From: Candidatus Omnitrophota bacterium
GTDB lineage: Bacteria; Omnitrophota; Koll11; Aquiviventales; Aquiviventaceae
NCBI GenBank assembly: GCA_023247285.1
Contig: JAHFGU010000055.1
Span: forward strand, 1-8,631
Direction: 5' to 3'
Length of the DNA stretch: 8,631 nt
The notes under the pieces are model-generated. The model made no database searches. It was not told the origin of the DNA and saw only the letters and a program-made list of their open reading frames with translations. This document shows, in pieces, positions 1-4,994 of the stretch (positions are counted from its first letter, which is position 1; the number at the start of each line of letters is the position of its first letter). The position numbers and the translations under genes were made by a program.

Positions 1-462
1 TCGATCGCGCACAACATGCGGGAGATGGCGCGGCTGAGGACGCCGCTGTATGTGTGCGTGATCGGCGAGGGCGGCTCAGGCGGCGCGCTGGGGATCGGCG
101 TCGGGGACTGGGCCGCGATGCTGGAAAACGCGTACTACTCGGTGATTTCGCCGGAGGGGTGCGCGGCGATCCTATGGCGCGACCGCGCGCGGGCGCCCGA
201 CGCCGCCGAGGCGCTCAAGCTGACGTCGGCGGATCTGCTGCGGCTGGGCATCGTCGATGAGCAAATCGAGGAACCGCTCGGCGGCGCGCACCGCGATCCC
301 GGCCTGGTGGGCGAGCACCTCCGCGCCTCGATCCTCCGCTTCCTCAAGCTCGTCGAGCCGCTGACGCCGGACCAGCTGCTGGAGCGCCGGTACGAGCGGT
401 TCAGACGCATCGGCGCGTTCGCTTCGCCCCCCGTTCCCTCCGCACCCCCCGCCTCTTCCTAG
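1..462 (+). CDS. accA: Acetyl-CoA carboxylase carboxyltransferase alpha subunit, C-terminal part (5' truncated by window edge)
   Basis: The open frame enters at base 1 (S-I-A-H-N-M-R-E-M) and ends at TAG 460-462, leaving 153 residues, roughly the last half of a family usually near 320 residues. The crotonase-fold signature GEGGSGGALGIGVGD and the following SVISPEGCAAILW block are highly characteristic of AccA. Further on, LGIVDEQIEEPLGGAHRD is the usual late conserved segment, followed by a helical tail. The protein pairs with AccD to move the carboxyl group from carboxybiotin to acetyl-CoA, making malonyl-CoA for fatty-acid synthesis in the cytoplasm. The last dozen residues are a low-complexity Pro/Ala/Ser tail of no known role. 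The gene converges on the minus-strand tRNA-Leu. No convincing terminator follows: a six-T run lies at 518-523, but only weak pairing precedes it. The start lies outside the window. Confidence 0.96.
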   Translation, partial: SIAHNMREMARLRTPLYVCVIGEGGSGGALGIGVGDWAAMLENAYYSVISPEGCAAILWRDRARAPDAAEALKLTSADLLRLGIVDEQIEEPLGGAHRDPGLVGEHLRASILRFLKLVEPLTPDQLLERRYERFRRIGAFASPPVPSAPPASS

Positions 463-546
463 CGCCCGTCCCACGCGAAAATTCGGAAAGACAATCCGCG
501 CGACTATGAGCATGGCATTTTTTAATTCATCTTGCTTGTTCCTAAA

Positions 547-633
547 TGGTGCCGAGGGAGAGAATCGAACTCTCATGACCTTGCGGTCACGGGTTTTTGA
601 GACCCGCGCGTCTGCCAGTTCCGCCACCTCGGC
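547..633 (-). tRNA. tRNA-Leu, anticodon CAA, with encoded CCA
   Basis: The minus strand folds as a class II tRNA. The acceptor stem is GCCGAGG with CCTCGGC, discriminator A, then an encoded CCA (547-549). The anticodon stem CGGGT/ACCCG encloses the loop CTCAAAA, giving anticodon CAA at 597-599, which reads UUG. The long variable arm TGACC-GCAA-GGTCA is a 5-bp hairpin typical of Leu tRNAs, and the T arm is GAGAG-TTCGATT-CTCTC. The 5' end is at 633. No clear promoter lies directly upstream; a TTGACG box is too close to the mature 5' end to serve. The tRNA may therefore be processed from a longer transcript coming from the slipin gene. Confidence 0.97.
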
Positions 634-664
634 GTCGCACCTACCGTCAAACGAGGGGTGCTCC

Positions 665-767
665 ATAGGAGGGGGAAACCGAGTTTCCCCCTCCTATCGC
701 CCCGCCTACGGCGGGGCTGGTCTCCCTCTTCCGAGCGCTGCGGCCGGTCATCCGCACCGTGCGCTCG
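665..767. repeat. Cluster of three consecutive hairpins between slipin gene and tRNA-Leu
   Basis: Three inverted repeats sit in a row. Hairpin 1 (665-697) is a perfect 15-bp stem, arms 665-679 and 683-697, with a 3-nt loop CGA. Hairpin 2 (699-717) is a perfect 8-bp stem GCCCCGCC/GGCGGGGC with loop TAC. Hairpin 3 (732-767) has arms CGAGCGC/GCGCTCG plus an inner TGCGG/CCGCA stem and a 4-nt bulge. None is followed by a T-tract on either strand, so they are not textbook intrinsic terminators. They could still end or protect the 3' end of the slipin mRNA, or be a REP-like dispersed palindromic repeat. The structure is seen directly; the function is inferred. Confidence 0.7.
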
Positions 768-788
768 AGCTTCCGCTCTCGCGCAACA

Positions 789-1538
789 TTATGCCTTGGC
801 TTTTTCGAAGAAGGGCTTGATGAGGTCGATGGGAATCGGGAAGATGATCGTGGAGTTCTTCTCCGTGGCGATCTCGGCGAGCGTCTGCAGGTAGCGCATC
901 TGGAGCGACATGGGCTGCTCGCTCATGAGCTTCGCGGCGTCCACCAGCTTCTGGGCGGCCTGGAATTCCGCATCGGCGCCGATGATCTTGGCGCGCCGGA
1001 CGCGCTCGGCCTCTGCCTGCCGGGCCATGGCGCGCCGGATCTCCTCGGGCAGGTCCACCTGCTTGATCTCCACCGCTGAAACCTTGACGCCCCACGGGTC
1101 GGTCTGCTTGTCGATGAGCGCCTGGAGCTGCTGATTGAGTGTCTCGCGGTGCGCGAGCAGCTCGTCCAGCTCGACCTGCCCCAAGACGCTGCGCAGCGTG
1201 GTCTGCGCCATCTGCGAGCTGGCGAACAGGTAGTCCTCCACCTCCACGATCGCCCGGTTCGGGTCGATCACCCGGAAGTACACCACCGCGTTGACCTTGA
1301 TCGAAACATTGTCTTTCGTGATGACGTCCTGAGGCGGCACATCGAGCGTGACGGTGCGCAGGCTGATCTTCACCAGCCGGTCAACGGGGAAGAGGATGAG
1401 GTTGAGGCCGGGCCCGAGCGGTTCGGGGCGCATCCGGCCGAGCCGGAACACGACGCCGCGCTCGTACTCGTTGAGCACCCGGATGCAGTTGATCAGCCAG
1501 AAGAAGGCCACCACGATCACGACGAGCGGAATGGTCAT
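789..1538 (-). CDS. Slipin / SPFH (band 7, stomatin-like) membrane protein
   Basis: 249 residues. An N-terminal hydrophobic segment (about 3-20) anchors the protein, and a typical prokaryotic slipin SPFH domain runs from about 25 to 180. Recognisable stretches are [46 protein letters not shown] and the [12 protein letters not shown] region, followed by an Ala/Glu/Arg-rich coiled coil at about 168-205. Slipins oligomerise at the membrane and are thought to organise it and to regulate partner membrane proteases. The partner here is almost certainly the NfeD protein encoded just upstream. I chose ATG 1538 over the longer open frame to 1721 because GAGGAGA lies 5 nt upstream of it and the TM segment follows at once. 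The extension would overlap the nfeD 3' end and shows no slipin similarity. Such proteins are sometimes labelled QmcA/YbbK or HflK-like. Confidence 0.93.
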   Translation of the reverse strand: MTIPLVVIVVAFFWLINCIRVLNEYERGVVFRLGRMRPEPLGPGLNLILFPVDRLVKISLRTVTLDVPPQDVITKDNVSIKVNAVVYFRVIDPNRAIVEVEDYLFASSQMAQTTLRSVLGQVELDELLAHRETLNQQLQALIDKQTDPWGVKVSAVEIKQVDLPEEIRRAMARQAEAERVRRAKIIGADAEFQAAQKLVDAAKLMSEQPMSLQMRYLQTLAEIATEKNSTIIFPIPIDLIKPFFEKAKA

Positions 1539-1543
1539 GCGGT

Positions 1544-1550
1544 TCTCCTC
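1544..1550 (-). promoter_or_regulatory. Ribosome binding site of the slipin gene overlapping the nfeD stop codon
   Basis: On the minus strand the sequence is TGA-GGAGA-ACCGC-ATG. The Shine-Dalgarno GAGGAGA lies 5 nt before the slipin ATG and shares its first bases with the nfeD TGA stop (1549-1551). This decides the slipin start and suggests translational coupling of the two membrane-complex partners. Confidence 0.75.
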
Positions 1551-3012
1551 ACGTTGGCGCGCGCCGGCGGCCGCCGCGCCGGCCCGGCAGCGGGCTCTTA
1601 GGGCGGCCTTCGGGCGCTTCGTCCGGCTCCACGAGGAGCCGGAGCCCTTTGACATGGAGCACGCGCACCCGCTGGCCCTGTGCGACCGGGCGAGGGCTGG
1701 TGGCGTCCCACGACTCCCCATGCACGAACACGCGCCCGTCGGGATCGATCGCGGTCGACGCCACGCCCAGCTCGCCGAGCAGACCCTGGGCGCCGGTGCG
1801 CACCGGCTTGGCCTGGGCGCTGAGGACGCGCTGCAGGATGAAAAGGATGATCGCCGCCAAGGTGGCGATCATCGGCACGATCACGCGCAGCGACACTTGG
1901 ATGTACGGGTCCGGCGATTCAAAGAGCAGCAGGCTGCCGAGGGTAAGCGAGATCACGCCGCCCACCGCGAGCAGGCCGTAGCTGACGACCTTGAGTTCCG
2001 CGACGAGCAGCCCGATGCCGAGGGCGATCAGCGCCAGCGCGGCGTAGCTGACCGGCAGCGCTTGAAACGCGTACAGAGCCAAGAGCAGGCAGATGAGCCC
2101 GGCGATGCCGGGAAAGGCGATCCCCGGGTGCGTGAACTCGAAGATCAGCCCCAGGGTGCCGAGCAGCATGAAGATGTAGGCAAGGTTCGGGTTGGTGATC
2201 GTCGCGAGGAACTCCTGGCTCTTCGACATCGGGATCGCGACCGGCTGCGCGTCGCGCGTGTGCAGCTCCACTCGGACGCCGGCCACCTCGACGGTGCGGC
2301 CGTCGATCTGCCGCAGCAGGTCCGGCACGTCGGTCGCCACCAGGTCGACGATCCGGTCCCGCACCGCCTCGGCCTCGGTGACCGAGAAACTGGCGGTCAC
2401 CGCCTTGCGCGCCCACTCCTCGTTGCGGCCCCGCGCCTTGGCGATCGTGGTCACCCACGCGACGGTGTCATTGACGATCTTCTCGGTCATCGGGTCCGTG
2501 GTCTCTTCTTCCTCGATGACGTCCTCCCGCGGCTTCTCGTCCGTGCCGCGCCGGCCGCGCTCCTCATCGCCGGCCGCCCGCTTGATCCGGCGCACGAGCC
2601 TGCGCATCGGGCCGCCGTCCCCGACGGCGACCGGGTGGGCGGCGCCGATATTGGTGGACGGGGCCATGGCGGCCACGTGCGCCGCGAGCGTGATGAAGAA
2701 TCCGGCCGAGCCGGCGCGCGACCCCGACGGCGCCACGTACACGGCCACCGGCACGCGCGCGTTCATGATGCGCTTGACGATGGTCCGCGTGGATTCCAGC
2801 AGGCCGCCGGGCGTGTCCAGCAGAAGCACCAGGCAGACCGCGCCGTCGGTTTCCGAGCGCTCGATCGCCCCAAGGATGTACTGCTGCGTCGCCGGGCTGA
2901 TGATCTTATTGTCCAGCTCGATGACGTTGGCGTGCGCCGCTTCGGCGCGGCCCGGGGCGATCCCGCTGAGCAGCGCGAGGATGACAAGCGTCGTTACGGT
3001 GGGAGGTCGCAT
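1549..3012 (-). CDS. nfeD: NfeD-family membrane-bound serine protease (ClpP-class), full-length type
   Basis: 487 residues, in order: a signal peptide (about 1-25, cleavage likely after GRAEA); a ClpP-like serine-protease domain (about 28-235); five TM helices (about 277-296, 299-318, 321-340, 344-363, 375-395); a C-terminal NfeD OB-fold domain (about 402-463); and a basic tail. LLLDTPGG and [13 protein letters not shown] are hallmark motifs. By family comparison S102 is the likely nucleophile and K178 (in TEKIVND) the likely general base of the Ser-Lys dyad. Known archaeal homologues cleave the hydrophobic C-terminus of the partner stomatin, and the slipin encoded directly downstream is the expected partner. 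An Arg/Glu-rich insertion at about 133-173 separates the two catalytic segments. No clear Shine-Dalgarno precedes ATG 3012; a possible nearby promoter suggests a very short leader. The protease domain probably acts outside the inner membrane. Confidence 0.93.
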   Translation of the reverse strand: MRPPTVTTLVILALLSGIAPGRAEAAHANVIELDNKIISPATQQYILGAIERSETDGAVCLVLLLDTPGGLLESTRTIVKRIMNARVPVAVYVAPSGSRAGSAGFFITLAAHVAAMAPSTNIGAAHPVAVGDGGPMRRLVRRIKRAAGDEERGRRGTDEKPREDVIEEEETTDPMTEKIVNDTVAWVTTIAKARGRNEEWARKAVTASFSVTEAEAVRDRIVDLVATDVPDLLRQIDGRTVEVAGVRVELHTRDAQPVAIPMSKSQEFLATITNPNLAYIFMLLGTLGLIFEFTHPGIAFPGIAGLICLLLALYAFQALPVSYAALALIALGIGLLVAELKVVSYGLLAVGGVISLTLGSLLLFESPDPYIQVSLRVIVPMIATLAAIILFILQRVLSAQAKPVRTGAQGLLGELGVASTAIDPDGRVFVHGESWDATSPRPVAQGQRVRVLHVKGLRLLVEPDEAPEGRPKSPLPGRRGGRRRAPT

Positions 3013-3024
3013 GATGCGACGTTC

Positions 3025-3053
3025 ATGGTAGCGTCCGTATGCGGCAAAATCAA
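3025..3053 (-). promoter_or_regulatory. Possible promoter for nfeD
   Basis: On the minus strand TTGATT (3048-3053) and TACCAT (3025-3030) are 17 nt apart. This would start transcription only a few bases before the ATG at 3012, a nearly leaderless mRNA, which would explain the absent ribosome site. A competing candidate is TATTAT at 3089-3094, which lacks a good -35. Read-through from tRNA-Ala is also possible, since no terminator is seen after it. Confidence 0.3.
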
Positions 3054-3061
3054 GCGCGTCC

Positions 3062-3090
3062 TTGACTTAGAAGGAGCGTGTGCCTAGGAT
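3062..3090 (+). promoter_or_regulatory. Sigma70-type promoter pointing towards nfo, antisense to tRNA-Ala
   Basis: TTGACT (3062-3067) is followed after exactly 17 nt by TAGGAT (3085-3090), with an A/T-rich discriminator region next. The predicted start is near 3097. The resulting RNA would run through the tRNA-Ala locus in antisense before reaching nfo at 3276, so this could be a distal nfo promoter. It is a sequence match only; chance occurrence cannot be excluded. Confidence 0.45.
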
Positions 3091-3144
3091 AATAAGGTTA
3101 CAGTGATAGGGAGCCAGGACGCGCGCATAGGGAGGAGTGGACGG

Positions 3145-3217
3145 TGGAGCAGACGGGGATCGAACCCGTGGCCTCCACAATGCCATTGTGGCGCTCTCCC
3201 AGCTGAGCTACTGCCCC
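3145..3217 (-). tRNA. tRNA-Ala, anticodon GGC, CCA not encoded
   Basis: The minus strand gives acceptor GGGGCAG/CTGCTCC, including the G3-U70 wobble pair that marks alanine tRNAs, with discriminator A at 3145. The D arm is GCTC-AGCTGGGA-GAGC. The anticodon stem CCACA/TGTGG encloses ATGGCAT, giving anticodon GGC at 3182-3184, which reads GCC. The T arm is ACGGG-TTCGATC-CCCGT. The bases after A73 are CCG, so the CCA end must be added after transcription, unlike tRNA-Leu in this window. A strong promoter lies directly upstream at 3230-3259. Confidence 0.97.
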
Positions 3218-3229
3218 GTGCGGCGCTCA

Positions 3230-3259
3230 ACTATAACATCGTGTTCCTAGACGTGTCAA
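3230..3259 (-). promoter_or_regulatory. Strong promoter of tRNA-Ala
   Basis: On the minus strand a perfect TTGACA (-35, 3254-3259) is followed after 18 nt by TATAGT (-10, 3230-3235). The predicted start falls only a few bases before the mature tRNA 5' end at 3217, a typical tRNA gene arrangement. The promoter lies within the short leader of the divergent nfo gene. Confidence 0.7.
3232..3237 (+). promoter_or_regulatory. Possible opposing -10 box (TATAAC) for nfo
   Basis: TATAAC on the + strand shares its TATA core with the tRNA-Ala -10 box on the other strand. It would start an nfo mRNA near 3244 with a leader of about 30 nt. The -35 position (TACTGC, 3209-3214) is poor, so any activity would depend on the -10 symmetry or on an activator. 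Confidence 0.35.
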
Positions 3260-3275
3260 TCGACGACGAGGAATC

Positions 3276-4445
3276 ATGCGGGTAGGCGTCCATGTCTCCA
3301 TTGCCGGCGGGCTGCTCCAGGCGGTGGAGCGCGCCGCGCGGCTGGGGTGCGAGACGATGCAGATCTTCAGCCGCAGCCCGCGCGGGGGCAAGGCGGCGCC
3401 GATCCCCGGGGCACTCGCAGGGGCGTTTGATCGCGCGCGCCGCGCCGCCGGGATTGAGCCGCTGGCGGTCCACACGCCCTACGTCCTGAACCTGGCTTCG
3501 CCGCAGCCGGCGATGTGGGCGTACTCGGCCGCGCTCTATGCGGAGGAGTATGCGCGGGCGGCTGCGCTCAACGCGGGCTTCCTCGTGACCCATGTGGGCA
3601 GCCTTCGCGGCGACGGCGAGGCGGCGGGCGTCGGCCGCGTCGCCGAGGCGATCAGCCGCGCGCTGCGCTGCGCCGACGGGCCGACGATGGTGTTGCTGGA
3701 GAACACCGCCGGCTCCGGGCAGGGGCTGGGGTACCGGTTCGAGCAGTTGGCCGCCATCCGGCAGGCCGTCGCCGAGCCGGCGCGGGTCGGCATCTGCCTG
3801 GACACCGCGCATCTGTTCGCCGCAGGCTTTGCGATCCATACCGCCGACGGCGTGGAGGAGACGATCGCGGCCTTTGATCGGATCGTGGGGCTCGAGCATC
3901 TGCGCCTGCTGCACGTGAACGATTCCAAAGCGCCCTTCGCGTCGCGCGTCGACCGCCATTGGCATATCGGACAGGGGGCGATCGGGCTGGAAGGCTTCCG
4001 CCGGCTCCTCCGTCATCCCGCCCTTGCGCAGGTGCCGTGCGTCCTTGAGACGCCGAAACAGACCGAGGCGGACGATCGGCGCAACCTGGCCACTGTCCGG
4101 AGACTCCTTAGAACCGGTTTCATACATCCCCGCGGCCGCGCTGGGCCGAGCTGCCAGCCGCGCCAGGCGCGAGGAGCGCGGCGTACTCGAAGACGAGTAC
4201 GCGAGCGACGAGCCACGCCGCGCGGCGCCGCGGATCGGCCCAGCCCCTGGTCAACCCGTGGGTTGCGGCGGCACCGGGCCAGCTGCGGCGTCGCTCCTCC
4301 TCGGAGTACTCCAGGGAGTACACCGTCGTCGTCGCTCCTAGCAGCTGGCCCGGTGGCGTTCGCAACGCGGCTCGCGCGGATGTATGAAACCGGTTCTAGG
4401 GATGGCACGCGCGACGTCAGGCTCCGCGCCCTTGTCCCAGCCTGA
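3276..4445 (+). CDS. nfo: Endonuclease IV (AP endonuclease), C-terminus extended by an in-frame mobile element
   Basis: 389 residues, where the family is usually about 280-300. Residues 1-278 are a complete Nfo TIM barrel. All nine trinuclear-zinc ligands can be placed: H66, H106, E142, D176, H179, H213, D226, H228 and E258, each three lower than the E. coli numbering. Motifs include VHTPYVLNLASP, LLENTAGSGQG, CLDTAHLFAAGF, HVNDSK, DRHWHIGQG and LETP. The enzyme cuts DNA 5' of abasic sites in base-excision repair. ATG 3276 follows the weak ribosome site GAGGA (3268-3272). From codon 279 the frame enters the 290-bp inserted element. Residues 279-374 are Arg/Ala/Pro-rich repeat DNA in translation, and only the final 15 residues are host sequence again. 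Without the insertion the protein would be 293 residues. The catalytic core is intact, so activity is plausible, but the extension may affect folding or stability. Confidence 0.93.
   Translation: MRVGVHVSIAGGLLQAVERAARLGCETMQIFSRSPRGGKAAPIPGALAGAFDRARRAAGIEPLAVHTPYVLNLASPQPAMWAYSAALYAEEYARAAALNAGFLVTHVGSLRGDGEAAGVGRVAEAISRALRCADGPTMVLLENTAGSGQGLGYRFEQLAAIRQAVAEPARVGICLDTAHLFAAGFAIHTADGVEETIAAFDRIVGLEHLRLLHVNDSKAPFASRVDRHWHIGQGAIGLEGFRRLLRHPALAQVPCVLETPKQTEADDRRNLATVRRLLRTGFIHPRGRAGPSCQPRQARGARRTRRRVRERRATPRGAADRPSPWSTRGLRRHRASCGVAPPRSTPGSTPSSSLLAAGPVAFATRLARMYETGSRDGTRDVRLRALVPA
4109..4129 (+). repeat. Left terminal inverted repeat of the MITE-like element
   Basis: 21 bp beginning TAGAACCGG, the exact reverse complement of 4378-4398. 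The match ends at both borders: T4108 cannot pair with G4399, and C4130 faces C4377. Confidence 0.88.
4378..4398 (-). repeat. Right terminal inverted repeat of the MITE-like element
   Basis: 21 bp ending CCGGTTCTA, perfectly complementary to 4109-4129. It contains an ATG at 4384 that can serve as an alternative start for the downstream small gene. Confidence 0.88.
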
Positions 4446-4719
4446 GGCGGGCGGCGCGGCTGACGCGTTCAATCGCGTGGCCGACGCGGTGGAAGGCGCG
4501 CGGCCTGCCGCCGAGCTCTTCGCGCACCTCGAGGAGGCGCGCCAGGCGTGCGAGGAGGCCGCGGCCCGCGCCGAGTCATCGGAGCGGCGGCAGATGCTGA
4601 TCAACGTGCAGTCGGCCCTGCGGACCTGGCGCGAGGTGTGGCCGCGGCTTGGGGCGCACGAGCCCTTTCGCCTCGCCGTGATCCGCGAGGCCCGGTTGTG
4701 GGCGAAGCGAATCCGATGA
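4402..4719 (+). CDS. Small helical hypothetical protein
   Basis: 105 residues from ATG 4402, a family I do not recognise. The sequence is Ala/Glu/Arg-rich and almost wholly helical in character, from about residue 20 to the end, with heptad-like stretches such as LFAHLEEARQACEEAAAR and a basic, Trp-containing C-terminus (LRTWREVWPRL, LWAKRIR). There is no signal peptide, TM segment or metal motif. Its coding reality is supported by the ATGA overlap (4716-4719) with the next gene and by host-like codon use. The start is uncertain. ATG 4402 is just outside the mobile element with no well-spaced Shine-Dalgarno. ATG 4384 lies inside the right terminal repeat and adds six residues, and GTG 4480 is a third option. 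Before the insertion the start lay inside the nfo 3' end, about 11 nt after a GGAG. It is probably co-transcribed with nfo. Confidence 0.65.
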   Translation: MARATSGSAPLSQPEAGGAADAFNRVADAVEGARPAAELFAHLEEARQACEEAAARAESSERRQMLINVQSALRTWREVWPRLGAHEPFRLAVIREARLWAKRIR

Positions 4720-4994
4720 GCGGCCTGATGATCAGCCTTCAGGCGACGCCGAATCCGCACGCGGTCAAATTCACGCTGAACCGGCGCGTGGCCGCGCAGG
4801 GCGCCACGTACCGCGATGCGGCCTCCGCCGACGCGGACTGGGCGCGCCGGCTGCTGGAGATCCCCGGCGTGGCGCAGGTCTTCGCCGTGAACGACTTCAT
4901 TGCGATCACCAAGGGAGCGGATGCGGCATGGGACGCGATCGTGCCGCGCGCGGAGCGGGTGTTGCGCGACGTTTTTGCGAACCAAGGAGGGTGA
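4716..4994 (+). CDS. Stand-alone Nfu N-terminal-domain protein (PF08712 type)
   Basis: 92 residues. ISLQATPNPHAVKFTLNRRV at the start, then RRLLEIPGVAQVFAVNDFIAITKGADAAWDAIVPRAERVL, match the small Nfu/NifU N-terminal domain found at the front of Nfu Fe-S carrier proteins. The CXXC-bearing C-terminal NifU-like domain is absent and there is no cysteine at all, so the protein cannot itself hold a cluster through Cys ligands. It may be an accessory or partner-binding module for Fe-S delivery; this is inference. The start ATG overlaps the previous stop in an ATGA; M5 at 4728 is an alternative. The stop TGA at 4992-4994 directly abuts the next ATG, so the gene sits in a tight operon with both neighbours. 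Confidence 0.85.
   Translation: MSGLMISLQATPNPHAVKFTLNRRVAAQGATYRDAASADADWARRLLEIPGVAQVFAVNDFIAITKGADAAWDAIVPRAERVLRDVFANQGG
4984..4990 (+). promoter_or_regulatory. Strong ribosome binding site for the membrane protein gene
   Basis: AAGGAGG lies 4 nt before ATG 4995 and inside the last codons of the Nfu-domain gene. It is the best Shine-Dalgarno on the plus strand of this window and fixes the start of the downstream gene. Confidence 0.75.

Larger units (their letters stand above)
4109..4398. mobile_element. MITE-like element with 21-bp perfect terminal inverted repeats and TA ends
   Basis: The left end 4109-4129 and right end 4378-4398 are perfect 21-bp inverted repeats, starting TAGAACCGG and ending CCGGTTCTA. 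Each contains the palindrome AACCGGTT. The outermost TA on both sides fits a duplicated TA target, as made by IS630/Tc1-mariner-type transposases (family knowledge; assignment inferred). Two inner lobes can fold. Lobe 1 (4140-4244) is closed by GCTGGGCCGA/TCGGCCCAGC and carries an inner 9-bp stem 4181-4189/4194-4202 with loop AAGA. Lobe 2 (4272-4355) is closed by a perfect 15-bp stem and contains GTCGCTCCT twice (4290, 4331). No transposase is encoded, so the element would be non-autonomous. Net gain is 288 bp, which keeps the nfo frame open. Confidence 0.85.

Noticed and set aside
511..523. Six-T run after accA as an intrinsic terminator
   Set aside because: Only weak, short pairing precedes it; no stem of more than about four base pairs ends next to the T run.
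634..650. TTGACG (minus strand) as the tRNA-Leu -35 box
   Set aside because: It lies only about a dozen bases before the mature tRNA 5' end, leaving no room for a -10 box and start site.
1539..1721. N-terminal extension of the slipin gene to a start at 1721
   Set aside because: The extension runs over the nfeD 3' end, lacks slipin similarity, and the strong ribosome site at 1544-1550 supports the start at 1538.
1348..3087. Plus-strand open frame of 579 codons opposite nfeD and slipin
   Set aside because: It mirrors two well-supported genes; the translation is low-complexity Arg/Asp/His-rich sequence with no family resemblance.
4120..4365. Open frames on both strands inside the inserted element as possible small genes
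   Set aside because: They follow from the GC content and inverted-repeat symmetry, have no ribosome sites or recognisable motifs, and are far too short for a transposase.
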